Shown here: positions 12,463 to 24,300 of the stretch, in pieces
How the letters are laid out: each line of letters begins with the position of its first letter
Position numbering within the stretch: position 1 is the first letter of the stretch
Source: Alligator mississippiensis
Taxonomy: Eukaryota > Chordata > Crocodylia > Alligatoridae
DNA: 64,000 nt
Assembly (NCBI RefSeq): GCF_030867095.1
Contig: NC_081824.1
Coordinates: forward strand, 49,758,882 to 49,822,881
Direction: 5' to 3'
Position numbers and translations under genes: made by a program
The notes under the pieces: model-generated
What the model saw: the letters and a program-made list of their open reading frames with translations, nothing else
The model's database searches: none
Told to the model about the DNA's origin: nothing

Positions 12463-12900
12463 AGAGCATGTCTACACATGCCCCTTTTAAGTGGGATTAT
12501 CTTAAAATAGCCATTTTGAGGCACATTAAGGGTGCATGTCCACACGTGTGCACCCTTAATGGACCTTAAAATAGTGATTTTAGGCTAATCCCACCTAAAT
12601 TTGGTACCTGCATAAAGCAGGTATCAAATTTAGTCACAGTTAGCCAAGTCCCATTAGCCCACATGTAGGTGCTTAATGTGCATTAATGTGGTGTGCATCA
12701 ATCAACATCACCTCATTAAAGTGCATTAGCGCATCTGCATGTGGGCTAATGCGACTTAGCTAATTTCACCTAAAAGTTAAAGTGCCTTAAGGTGCATTAG
12801 CGCATCAACGTGTATATGCATGCCTAAATCTCCTTAATGTGCCTTAAGCAAAAGCACATTAAGTTTAGGCACACGCAAATACACATGTAGACACACACTC
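12463..12900. mobile_element. Foldback DNA element, same family as 1670-2114
   Basis: The ends are GCATGTCTACACATG and, inverted, GTGTGTGTCTACATG. The internal hairpins GCACATTAAGGG / CCCTTAATGGACC and CCTGCATAAAGCAGG and the later block GCATTAGCGCATC correspond to those at 1670-2114. AGA flanks both ends (about 12463-12465 and 12901-12903), a possible 3-bp target duplication. Confidence 0.65.
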
Positions 12901-13415
12901 AGAGAAGTGATTTCATTTGAACAGCACAAATTCAGGATTGTTCCAGCTTATGACAGCTTTTAGCAGTGAAATGTTGTGGTACAGATAGGACAAATCCAAA
13001 CCAACCCCCCCCCCCCTCACCTCCCCCCCCGCGAAGAAACAACAACACTTGTTTTCTCATTTGCCTTTATCCTTTAGATATCCCTGAGCTCATATTCCAG
13101 GTTTCTATAAAAGTCCTATATTCTTTCTCTTGGGAAGACTACCTGGGTTTCATATTTATTCCTAAAAGTATTGATGACTAATAAATATGCTTAATCTTTA
13201 TTATATAACATTTTATCATTGAAGTCCAGCTGTTCAGAACAGTAAACAGCAGAAGACCAAAGTGCAGCCTGAGGGTGAGTTTGAGTTACCCAACTGTTAT
13301 GTCTGAACAATTATATTCTATTATCCCATCTGGGTTCCTAAGTGGAATAGGATTGCTCTCCAGAAATGCACAGCCATTTCCTTGTTTCTATAACGGGGAC
13401 TTTTATGCACCCAGA

Positions 13416-14357
13416 GGGCACATCTACATGTTTATTTACTTCGACTGAATAAACTCTGACACAGTTTGCACCAGAGTTTATTGCTCCTAGGCACCACATT
13501 TATACATGTAGATTGCTCCCAGGACAGCAGCATATTGATCTGGGTCAGCATGGGTGACTGGTGCTGCCTTACTGGGGGGGGGGGTGCACGTGCCCCTACT
13601 TTGACCAGTCCCGCCAACTAGGGGGTAGAGTTCCCCCATGGGTGATCCTGTGGACTGGGGCAGGGGTTTCCCAGGGTCCCCCAGGCAATCCCACAATGGC
13701 CAATTGCTGCAGCCAATCACTGCGATTGCTGCAGCCGTTTCCAGGAGTGGCTGCAGCCATTTCTGGGAGCAAGCATTGGCTGATCACTGCAGCCACTCCC
13801 AAAAGCAGCCACAGAAACTCCTGGAAGTGGCTGAAGTGGTTGCAGTGATCAGCTGGCACTTGCAGAGGGGGCATTGGTGCTGTCACCTGCCCTCCCTACC
13901 CATCACCTAAGTGGTGAGCACAGCCAGTCAGAGGGTGCACCAGCACTCTCAGGGATGTAAGTGCATGCCTGTGCACCCCCCATGCATGGCCACTGTGGTT
14001 CAGAACAGCCCCAAATGTCAGAAGGCCCAGGGGCTCAGCTTGCCAGCCCAAGCTGCTCCGACCCAGCTCAATGTGTTGTTGAGGGGCTGGCTGGGGCACA
14101 AGGGTGCTCCAATGTGAGGCTAGCTGGTACGTGGCCTCCACACTGAAGCATTCTTATGTCCCAACCAGCCCCAGTCACCATCTACACATGTGTTATGGCA
14201 CCCTATATAATGCTGCTGCAGGATAGTACTTGTGTTTACAAATACTAACCTATGGCAGTATTTTTTAGTTTACTGCACCCTGCACATATAAACACTGAAA
14301 CTTTATTAGAGAGCTAATTAGGCAACTCCTCAACAAATGTCTTGTGTAGATGTGGCC
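13416..14357. mobile_element. 942-bp DNA element with GC-rich cargo
   Basis: It is bounded by GGGCACATCTACATG and, inverted, GGCCACATCTACACAAG, with the 3-bp direct repeat AGA at 13413-13415 and 14358-14360. The interior is GC-rich, with poly-G at 13573-13584 and tandem-like CTGCAGCCATTTC / GGAGTGGCTGCAG motifs. Open frames inside are compositional and show no transposase. Confidence 0.6.
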
Positions 14358-14399
14358 AGAATGGGTAATAGAATTACTCTTACACTTCAGTGGTGTAAC

Positions 14400-14780
14400 T
14401 CAGAGTGAGTCATGGGTGACTGGTGCCACCTTAGTCAGGGAAGGCATGTGCGCCCCCAGTGAGCAGTCAGCAATTGCCGGGGGGGGGGGGGGAGGTCCCC
14501 CACAGCCAATCTCACTGACTGCAGGGGGGGGGGGGGGGGGGGCTGCGGCATAACTTACTAACCGGTAAGTGGCCGCACTACTTCTGAAAGCAGCTGTGGT
14601 GCTTCCAGAAGTGGCCATGCTGCTCCTGAAAGTGCACTTCTGGAAGTGACTACAGCCTATATCTGGTGCTCCCACTCCCCAGCCAGTGCTCACAGGGGGA
14701 GTACCAGTGGTCTCAGGGGGTGCATGTGGCTACATGTCACCACTCAGGGGGTGCCTGCCCCCTACATGTCATCACTGGAG
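14400..14780. repeat. Poly-G tracts and GC-rich repeat related to 13540-13990
   Basis: GGTGACTGGTGCCACCTTAG (about 14412) repeats GGTGACTGGTGCTGCCTTAC (about 13551), and both are followed by poly-G and stretches of GGAAGTGGC. G tracts of 14 and 18 bases lie at about 14479-14492 and 14525-14542. This looks like a diverged second copy of the cargo of the preceding element. Confidence 0.5.
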
Positions 14781-15842
14781 TGAGTCTCAAGCTGTGCTTT
14801 GGTCTTCCACAAGATTAAATTGGATTCTGACCTCTGTTTTCTTCACCTGCAGATGTCATACTTGTCATCCACAGTTAACTTATTCCTGACGAGCACAGTT
14901 TTCATGACAGTTTTAATCTGGAGAGAGAAAAGTGATCTCAGAGTGGGTGCAAGCCTATTTTATTGAGGAATCAATAAGATTTTAAAAAGTCAATGAGTCA
15001 TATTTAAACATGCTAACAAAATTACATAATCCTCAAGCAGTTAGCAGCCAGGTTTGTAAAGTGAATCTATACTTGAATGCCTAAACACCATGGGTCTTAC
15101 CATGTAAAAGGCCTGGGTTATCATCTGCCTCATGTTGTGCTCGTCAACATGTTATGATAGTGTATGCTTTTTCTTTTTTTAAATGGGTGTTTTATTTTTA
15201 GGTCCAGGGATCCTTTGAAGTCCCATTTGCAGTAGTCTTTGAGGGGAATATCTGTATCTTTGTGTCCCTTGGCTGAACTGACCAAAGTTGAATGTCCATT
15301 TTTAATCAATGCTGGTTCCCTATAGTCTCTTTCCTCTGTGTCTAGTATAGCCTTAAGTTGCAGCTACTTTCTTCCATAGAGTGTCCTTCCATGGTGGTCT
15401 TTTTAAATGTTTGGAGCCAGCACAGAGTTCTATATTAGCTTACATCATTGTTAACATATCAATAAACCAGGTGTGATTCAATAGGTGTGCCATGCTTATT
15501 AGCCAAAAATGACCAAAGTATGTTTAATTTCTGTCCAAAGTAATTATTAGAAACAGGTTATGTTCTCTTGAAATGAGAACAACTTAAAACAGACAGCTGG
15601 ATGTGGTTCAAAACATACATGGCTAAAACTAAAGGCAAAATTTTACCCACATCTTTATTATATCATACCAAACACAATGCTTATGTTGTGAATTATCATA
15701 CATTTTAAAGCAAAGCAAAATCAAACCATCTTTCCTTAGCTAAAGATTTTATTCTTGTACTATAATTTAATTGTTTTTATATCCTTATCCCCTAAGCATT
15801 AATAAACATTAATAAAGTTATATTCTTGTCTATGAAATCTAG

Positions 15843-15995
15843 GTAACAGCTGCAAAGCAAAAGGTTCTGTTGTCTGCAATGAAGCCATACAGTTCTTAGC
15901 TGATCAGTATCCAAAATGTAAAAGCTGTCTCTGCACAAAGAATGATTCCTGTAGCATCAAAATGTTGCTTGAACAACAATGTGGCCTTAAGAAAG
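15843..15995 (+). CDS. GFRAL: GFRAL exon: remainder of domain 1
   Basis: This 153-nt, 51-codon, phase 1-1 exon is bounded by TCTAG|GT and AAAG|GTAAGC. It encodes the second half of domain 1, with cysteines in NSC, VVC, PKC, KSC, LC, DSC and QQC. It aligns with the human segment containing NSSYCNLSIQYL, CLCTDDFYC and LLGKKC: here VVCNEAIQFL, CLCTKNDSC and LLEQQC. The NDS triplet is a possible glycosylation site. It was placed by following the human order of cysteines across the 12.4-kb intron, and joining it to the previous exon gives an intact Gly codon. Confidence 0.93.
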
Positions 15996-17195
15996 GTAAG
16001 CAATATACCGGATAGTTCAATAATATGCAATGTAAAGGGAAATGGAACCATGTATGAAATTGTATTCTTCACAGTAAGAAAGATACAGTTTCAAGTTCCT
16101 GTATGTGACTGCCACATCAAATAATGTCCTGCATGGTTTTAATTTCTTTTGCATTTTCTAAATAAAATACTCACATGAATAAATATATATGAAAATAGTG
16201 AGAAAGATCAGTTTCAAAATTAACAAAAGTAGGATAAATCAGAGAAAACTAAAGATAGTTAAATATAAGGCTGATTTTTTTTAAAACTTACCCTGTTAAA
16301 CCTAGCTATTGTAGCACATATGGGGTCAGATTCTGTGGTTCTTATTCACGTCATATTATATTCAGTGGATTCAATTTAGTAATCTTTGATTTAAACTTCA
16401 CTAAGTTAAAGAAAGATTTTAGCTCTTTCTTTGAGTAAGTAGCATATTCAGACAAAGGAAGGTTTAAATATTCTGGTCTAGAGAGATCTTTTAACCTAAA
16501 GATTAGAAGATCTCACATATGGTGTGTAAAATCAGCCACTGAACTAGTGGTTGTCAAATATCCAGTAGGATTGATTGATTCTCCACTCTGTTATGTTATA
16601 TCAGTATTACATTGGCATAACTCTACGGCGTATCAGTGAATATATAACATTATCAAGCTGCTGTAGAAGAGTAAAGTGGCCTTTTTCCCCTTCAGGAAAA
16701 GGTAGCAAATGAAATGTTAAAGGCCTGGTTCAGTATTCCTTACCAACAGGAGTGGGATTGTATACTTCTTGATAAATATATTATATCAAATTCCTCCCTG
16801 GTATAATTTAATCGAGATGCGCCTGGACTAAACTTTGTCTTTATTTGATAACATGACATACACAGTAACTTCAGTGAGAGCATTTTCATTACTACCCATT
16901 TTAAGTGCTAAACTAGAGTGTACATTATATTATGTAGATTTTTGTGTCTATCTAATAAATAGAAGGCAGGTGCAGTAATCTATTAGAATATGGAATTCTT
17001 ATATTCATAAGAATATCAAAATCCAAAGCTACTTAAATCATAATTACTATGGTAAGTTATTATATTATAATTAGTATATTATAATTCTGTTTGTTTTACT
17101 AATAGCTTTGGAAAATAGATTTTAAAATAATTTGTTTAGAGCTGCATAAAAGATTTATGTGCAATGTATATCTAAGTTCAGATTTATATTTCCAG
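15996..17195 (+). other. GFRAL: GFRAL intron, 1.2 kb
   Basis: AT-rich intron between domain 1 and the extra-domain exon. I recognise no transposon or RNA gene in it. Confidence 0.85.
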
Positions 17196-17603
17196 AACAT
17201 TTGGACCCTTCAGCAAATTCAGATATCCAGTTAAACTTCATGCTGCACACAAAGCACAAAGACATAAAACACACAGGTGAACGAGAAAATGACTGCAATA
17301 TTGCAAAGCAAAGCTGTCGCAATGACCACTACTGCTTTGTGGAGTATAAGAACTTCCAAAGGGTATGCAGGGCAGAGGTAGCAAAATGCAGTCTCCAAGT
17401 TGTTGGGAAACAATGTTTGTCTGCGTGGAAGAAGCTGAGAAAAACAGTCTTAGGGAATTGCAGGTGTTCAGAGCCACTTCAAAAACGGTGTACTAAAATA
17501 TGGAAAAGCATCTTTAATAACACCTGTCTACAGGATGCAAAGGAGAATATAGCTTTTGATGAGGAAGACTATGATGATGAGAGAGATCAGGACACTGATG
17601 CAG
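17196..17603 (+). CDS. GFRAL: GFRAL exon: additional ten-cysteine GFR-alpha-type domain
   Basis: A 408-nt, phase 1-1 exon of 136 codons with acceptor TTTCCAG and donor GCAG|GTTCGT. It contains ten cysteines in the GFR-alpha/GAS1 spacing: DC-x6-C-x5-C, VC, AKC, KQC, then GNCRC, KRC and NTC. A leucine-spaced helix (WKKLRKTVLGNCRC) closely resembles the helix before the NCRC motif in domain 1 of GFRA1. It is followed by a strongly acidic linker (EEDYDDERDQDTD). A possible glycosylation site is NNT. The human protein, as I recall it, passes directly from domain 1 to the short linker encoded by the next exon, so this would be a fourth domain. Because the exon is symmetric, skipping it would preserve the frame. 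The donor has T at +3 and so is weaker than its neighbours. I saw no frameshift or stop. Confidence 0.88.
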
Positions 17604-18571
17604 GTTCGTGCTGCTTTAGAATATGAAATCTTAATATGAAATCTTAATAGAAGATTAAGATTGTTTTGTCATGCTATTCTGCTTAATATGAAATCTTAAT
17701 AGAAATCATGTTTCAATCTAGAATTAGATTTCAATAGTGATTCAATAGTGATTTAGACTTCTGTGCATATTCCAAATAATGAAAAGACCACCAGGGAAGG
17801 CTATTGAGTGGAACAAAATAGCTGTAACTCTAGGCTGTACTAAGGAATAGAGAATCCATTATCATGTCAAGTTTGTGGGGCAGTTGACATATTGCATTAT
17901 TTATTTGCAGTGAAGTTTGAAAAAAGAGTATTTTGAGAACCTTTTATATGCATGTGAATATCTGACAGCATAACAATTAGCAGGGAAAACATAGCTTGGA
18001 ATTGTGTCTTCATATATGTGTGTATGGAACCAAATCCAAAGGAATCTGTATCCTGCCTAGTAGTGCCTTTTCATGCTACTAATACAGTACTATTATTAAC
18101 ACTACTATAATAGTATTAAAACATAACATAAATAAAGACCAGTAATATTATTTGCATTTATTAAGGGGCAAGATTATTAAAGGGGGGTCCATATATACAT
18201 AACAGTAGGTTCAAAAGCTTGCATTTGTTCATGAAAGAGTTTGATTGTCACATGACCCAGGTTTACCTAGGACTTTCTGAACTTCCATAATCACAAACCA
18301 TAAACTCATAAACAGGGTAGTAGTGTTGGCAGTGGAAAGGAAAGCTCCTGTGCATATTCACCTTAATATCTATACGTAAATATAATGAAGCCTTTATGGT
18401 TTCTAAACAAATTGACAATTTCTATTTGGTCAATCTTATTTGTTTTTTCTCTTTACTTTTCTTTCTGAGCTGCTCCTAGCATGGCAGCTAATAAAGTGGT
18501 ACATTAAAACTGACAACACAGTTGACACAGGGGATTTATTAATGCTGCATATCCCATGTTTTTTCTTTTAG
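17604..18571 (+). other. GFRAL: GFRAL intron with repeats beside the donor
   Basis: Starting 18 nt after the exon donor, ATATGAAATCTTAAT occurs three times (17621, 17634, 17686). ATCTTAAT-AGAAG-ATTAAGAT (17641-17661) can form a perfect 8-bp hairpin. The remainder is plain AT-rich intron with no repeat I recognise. Confidence 0.7.
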
Positions 18572-18628
18572 ATAATATTAACATGGAAATTAAATTACAG
18601 TGGAATTTATCTGCTCTTTCCAAACAAG
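18572..18628 (+). CDS. GFRAL: GFRAL exon: linker before domain 2
   Basis: A 57-nt micro-exon of 19 codons, phase 1-1, between TTTTCTTTTAG and CAAG|GTAAGG. It encodes DNINMEIKLQWNLSALSKQ, which matches the human linker DNVKEDKFKWNLTTRSHHG, including the conserved WNL(S/T) glycosylation sequon. The long pyrimidine tract and canonical donor support it despite its small size. Since the human protein carries this linker straight after domain 1, it also shows that the preceding 408-nt exon sits at a single domain-1/linker boundary. Confidence 0.93.
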
Positions 18629-21046
18629 GTAAGGCTCATTTTATATATTCATTTATAGTTCTTATTTACTGTTTTTTCTACCAGCCTATAACAATGAAAA
18701 ATGCAGCTTCATATAGATTAAATAATAATGCCAAGACTCAAAATAACTTAAAATTTGGGATTTAGTAAACTTCAAATGGTTTGCAGCTAAGTTTTTGCAT
18801 AGACAAGGATCCCAAAGGAGTAAAAATTCTAATGCCATTGAAGTCAAAAGTAAAACTCCCATTGATTTCACTTAGGACAGTGAAATACTGTCCTCAAATG
18901 ATGAGGAGGGCATAAATGCTTATTCACAGTTTAACTGAGTTATTTTGAAAAGTCCCTCCAAGCTGTTGAGATTTCCTTTGGCAAACTGCATTCCAGTTGA
19001 TCCTTCAAACTCTCAAACAAGATCTAGCTCCCTTTCCTGATAGTACTTTCTTCAAGGAACAATTTTCCTCTTGCACTCTTCTTAGAAGTAAATAGCCTGG
19101 TAAATGTCATCCCTATGGTCTTTATGGAAGTAAATAGAGACCTAGTCTAATTCTCCTAGATATCAAGATTATGTAACAAATTACCCAAGAAATAGTTCAA
19201 GGTTGCCATTAAAATGTTACTGTTAGATGCTATTCAATATAAACCTTTTAGTAATGTTAATTTTTTGCTTGGAAACTAAACAATCAATCCTTTGAGATAC
19301 TAGGTTTATTTTATGAGGTTTTGAGTGCTTTGAAACAATAATGAAGTTAAGAAATCAGCATTGTGAATACCCTTACTGGGGTTTTATACACTATCAAAAG
19401 AGTGCAAGGCATGTCACAAGTACAATAAACAAAGTCATTCTCTGACATGAAGTACTATCTATGGGTATAATTATGGCTCCAGTGAAATCACTGGCAAAGT
19501 AGAATCAAGATTTCAGTCTAAATAGCTTAATGACAAATGTATTATTGCAGAATTAAGGTTGCCTGCTGGTAAGATTTGTCCATCAGGTCTAGAGACGCAC
19601 GTTTAGCAACATTCAAGCACCTAGGCATCAGAATCAGAGGGTTAAGGTACTTAAACTTCTGAGAATAAGGAAATGTAGAATTAAGATGCATACAGTACAG
19701 TCTTAATGCTGCTGCCCTTGAGCTAGTAACAGTCACTGAATTATTTTATACTCTTTAATTGCATTCACTGTGATACTTGTGTTGAACAGAGAAGGATTAG
19801 TTGGAGCAGCGTAGCATGCCCATCTGCTCATCCCCACATTCGTCCTTATGATCAATGACATGAGTACCAGTTTTTCTCATTTTAGTACTAACTTCTGTAA
19901 GTCAGCAGTTGGAATTGTTTTCTGGTTGTGGGCTAGAATGACCTAGCTCACATCTGAGGTAGGCCAGCACTGGGGTAGGACCCATCAACCTCTGCTGCTT
20001 CTCCCGGCTGCCTACCTGTGGATTGGTATTGGTAGAGCTCCCCTTCTTCTGAAGCCCCTGCTACCCAGCTGTGGAAGGGTGTGAGCAGAGACCCCTCTCT
20101 GCCAGAACACCCAGTGCCCAGTTGTGACATACTGTAGGCCAAAATCCCCACTACTGAATGCTGATGAAGCTACTGCTTCATGGGCTAAATTCAAAGGCTC
20201 CATGATCTGGATACAATCTAAGGGCCTAAGATTTTCAAACCCTGTTATAAGTCATTGCAGGAACTTCTTGTGGTTTACTTGAAGTGAGGTGAGATATGAA
20301 AGCAGTCTATAGATTTAATATGGGGAAGTGACAATACAGTGTTAGATGACATCTTCTGGATAGGACTAGAGGCCTATAACATTTTGTAGGTGTGGCATGT
20401 GGGCCAGATAGAGGCAGATGTCTTTAGCAAAGGTAAGCTCCTAGATGCTATTGTACAGCTCTCAGGTGCTCAATTCTGTAGTCTTCTGTGCTATCTGAAA
20501 GGCAAATGCAAGTATGCGTGTTATAGATACATTGGGTCAGTGCTCAAAAGTGACAAAATTTAGGTATATCTAAACTTCAATGACTGCACATTCTTCAGAA
20601 CTATCTGAGCACCAGAAGCAATCTAATCATAGTAGAATGGAGGTCCACACACAGGCTATTGCCTGTCATACAGCTTGCAGTTCTTGGTTTTCAGAAACTA
20701 AAGTCTGATTTATTTAGCCTAAGAAAGCATCAGCACTTTAGAAGTCATTTAACCATAAAAAGCTCCTCCTTCCTGTCTTTTACCCTCTGCTGCTCCATGC
20801 ACAGCAGCTAATTGTAGAGTTGCTTAGCAGGAGCCTGTGGTGGCAAATAGGAGAGTGAAGATGGTGCAGTGGGCATGATGAAGGGAATGATGGAGAAGTT
20901 CAGCATTAAGTGAGTCTAATTTGGGAGGAATACTGGGGTTGTAGCAGAGATTTCATAGTGTTTCCAATGGGAGTCCAGCAAGTAGTATGCTTAATAGATT
21001 GTTGTCTATATGTAACTGATTCTTTTGATTGTATTGTGCCTTTTAG
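18629..21046 (+). other. GFRAL: GFRAL intron, 2.4 kb
   Basis: No CR1 or LTR recognised. The segment 19925-20160 is more GC-rich and may be old repeat, but I cannot name it. Confidence 0.8.
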
Positions 21047-21374
21047 AACACACTGAGAATGGGACATGTTTGGATGTAAACAGGGAATGTATTGAAGATG
21101 AAGTGTGTAACAGACAGCTATCCCTGTACCTTAAAGTTTGCTCAGTGAATAAAAAGTGCAACATGAAAGACTGTCAAGCAGCCATAAGGTTCTTCTATCA
21201 AAATATGCCTTTTAATGTTGCCCAGATGTTGACATTCTGTGCCTGTACCCAGCTTGATAAATCTTGCCAAAAAGCTAAAGAACTTCTTCATGGAAAGCCA
21301 TGCGCAGTCAACATAGTGCCCCCTCCTTCATGTCTAAGCATAATTCGCCAGTGCCAAAACAATGAATTATGCAG
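21047..21374 (+). CDS. GFRAL: GFRAL exon: domain 2 and start of domain 3
   Basis: A 328-nt exon, phase 1 to 2, with acceptor GCCTTTTAG and donor GCAG|GTAAGC. It is the best conserved part of the gene. Domain 2 runs from GTCLDVNREC through CQAAIRFFYQNMPFN and FCACTQ to KPCAV, with ten cysteines. In human GFRAL this domain makes the main GDF15 contact. Human has CQAAIRFFYQNIPFN at the equivalent place. The proline stretch VPPPSCLS opens domain 3, which continues to CQNNELCR and is completed by the next exon. The last codon is split AG|G. Confidence 0.97.
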
Positions 21375-24300
21375 GTAAGCAAAAAAACCAAAACAAACGA
21401 ATTAATATTTGGCTAGTAACACACTTATCTATAAAATAAAAAATAGTGTGTAGATGAAATGAGGGGCATATGTGTACAACACTTTAAAGTGGGTTAAATG
21501 CTTTTGAACTGCTTTAATGGTGTTTGCACACGTCTACAGCGTATCGCGCATTAATTCCAGCCACTTTAGCACATTCAGTGGCGTAATGTGCCTTAAATGA
21601 CTTTGGGGCACAGCAAACTAAAACACCTCCAGCCGTGGAGTGAAGCACCGGGCTCCATGTGGCTCAGGGGCTGTGCAGGAAGTCCATGTAGGCAGCCTGG
21701 CAGCAACCTGGGAAGGCAGGCTCCACTGAAGGAAAAACAAAAAAGTGGCGAGCCTGATCTTTTTTCTTCTCCCCAACTCGAGCCTGCTTACCTGCATGCG
21801 CTGTGCGGGGACCTGGTCCTTCCCTCCATGGCTGTGGTGCTCCCCAGGACCACCCACGCTGGGTGCTTGTGGGCAGGTGCCGCCGGGGGAGGTGGGGACG
21901 CGGCCGCAACAGAGGAAAGCACCAGCCTTTCCCCCACTGCAGCCCAGGGTCTGGTCCACCTACCAGCAGCTTGTCCTCCCCTCCCACCGCCAGAGAGGCA
22001 GGTAAGACATAGGTGTACACAACACTGGGGTTTACTTTGCCCTAAACTTAAAGCAGAGTATTTGAAAACCCACTGCTTCAATTTAGGGCCCCCATTTCAT
22101 CTACACATGCCCAGTGATTTTATATATATGCAATATAATTTCTCATATGATATACTATATACTGTTACACATATCACAACATGATTTTGTGATAACTATG
22201 CTATAACAGCTGGTGTTTAAGAACACTTATGTCTGCCAAGTTATAGTTGTCTAAACTGTACTTTGTAACTCAGAAAAATTGACGGCTTCATAACAAAAAT
22301 CTTCTGGACAGTTCTAGTCAACTGTCATTACACTTGATGAATAATCCAAACTTCACAATGACTTTCAGTGTTGAACTTGGATCAACTTGTTGTAGAAATG
22401 CAGTTCTATAACTTGCATTAAAGAGCAACCTCAAGCAATTGAGCAATTCTGATTCTATCGAGGAGACAAAGATAGAACATGTATTTTGCACTATGGTGTA
22501 GCTAGTGAGCTATAATACTTACATGGATTGTTTTCACTTTTTACTCTAAAATATTAATTTATTCTCATGTGGCAAGACAACAGAAATTCTTTTAAAGCAT
22601 AATTCTGCTTGGAAAAAAATGATTAAAATGGCATTGCAGGTTCTATTCCTTATGTCTCTTTATGATTCCTGTAGCAAATATGTTTATTTTGCAAATAAAA
22701 AGCAGGGTTCCTTTTAACCTTGAGCTCTGCAAACTCAATGTGGGTTTTACTACTTGTGTGTAATTACCTATAACACAATTTCTGCTTAACAAATAATATC
22801 CCTAAAGGTTTTCAATAATATTCTCAGGATGGCACCTTTGTACTCAAATGGTTTGTACAAATTATGCAGCTGACTGCACAAGTTTGTTGAAAGTTATTCA
22901 TTCTACCAGGGAATCTCCTGCATGCTACTGGTTGTTATGCAACTAAAGTTGCCTAAATAGTAAAACCCTTTACTTCTTTCTTTTTCTTTTCTCCTTCAAA
23001 CATGAGGTAGGTAGTAATAATCTAGGCATTGAAGCATGTTCTTAAACAATCACATTCATAGAAAGTGACACAAATTTGGATTTTATTTCAGAAAACATCC
23101 AAGTGAATAGCAGGTTTGGCTATTATAGACAGCTCTACTTAAGTAAGACTAGCCTTGGAAACACAACTGGAGCACCAGTTTTCAGTGTGGGTAATGTAAC
23201 ACTTTTGGCCAAGACCTGAAATTCACCTTACAAGCATACTATAAATTTACCTTCAGTAAACAAATCAAGAGAACAAGGATCACATTCAGGTTCAGTGTAA
23301 GCAAGTGCAATTCAGATTGACGTCAATGCGAGTTGCATTTTTTAATGCCAGGCTGAACTGGGCCACAAATGTGGCTTTGTGTGTGTACATATAAGATTCT
23401 AATGGGAAATAATATTTAAGAGGGACTTGCTGAATTACCTTTATTCTGGGAGCATTAATGTTTGCCAGCATTAACAATAAGTAGAGGTAATTATCAAAAT
23501 TACGCTTTGAATTATGTTTAGCTGTACCTATAAATTACAAGCTTGAATGACATTTTTTTCCATTAGCTCAGAGATGACAGCTACTTTGAAACCTTTTCTT
23601 GAGTAACCGCTGTGTAATTGGGTCCTAGATGGAACTTTATAAGTTGATTGTTTCCTATGTGTACTGCTTCATAAGAGCCATGCTATCTCAGGACTAAATT
23701 ATCATCATGGAATACCAAACTTTAATGGATCAGTACATGAGAGTTTAGAAGCTGACCCAACAACCATTTACCCCTACAATCCACTTATATTTAGTAGAAG
23801 TGACATATAGCTTTCACATTAATATCTAAAGTTTTCCATCAGTCATGTTAGATAAGGAGTTAACATTTATTATTATTGTTAAATATGGCCAATCAGGGCC
23901 AAATTTATCCTATTTTACATGGAGAATAAGCTGGCATACAGGAATATTGAACTGGGAAGGAATCCAGATAGCTACTTGCAAATCATTAGATATGGTCATT
24001 GGTAGCACCCTTCTAATAGCTTTACAGTTACTGTACCTGTAGCTGATTTGTTCTTACTCTACTTCGGGTTTTTTCTCTCGTCTCATTTGGTGTTATTTAG
24101 TCAGGCAACAAATCATGTCAATTGCTGTTTGTTCCTCCCATATTTATCTCACTTACATACTTTACACACCTGTCACACCCACTAGAAAGCTTTTTGTTCT
24201 TGTTTCATTATGATGTCCAGTCTGATTATTCTATATTGTTGCTGTGGGTGTCTCTCCTTAGACTGTTGTTACTAAAACCTGTTCTTAGATCCAAGAAAGT

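Larger units (their letters stand above)
3465..15842 (+). other. GFRAL: GFRAL intron, 12.4 kb
   Basis: The intron is filled largely by repeats annotated separately: the 4974-6623 transposon pair, the LTR at 7553-8414, CR1 tails at 9460 and 11760, and foldback elements at 10580, 12463 and 13416. Stretches where I see nothing recognisable are 3465-4970 (AT-rich, a short TA run at 4248-4264), 6624-7547, 8420-9455, 9906-10575, 10745-11760, 11856-12459, 12904-13412 and 14361-15842. Confidence 0.85.

Noticed and set aside
12966..13181. Proline-rich small open frame
   Set aside because: Arises from a poly-C run; no start context or conservation evidence.
21597..22184. 195-codon open frame on the + strand
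   Set aside because: It lies within a repeated GC-rich DNA element whose other copy (58992-59656) does not keep the frame; composition is proline/alanine-rich with no domain.
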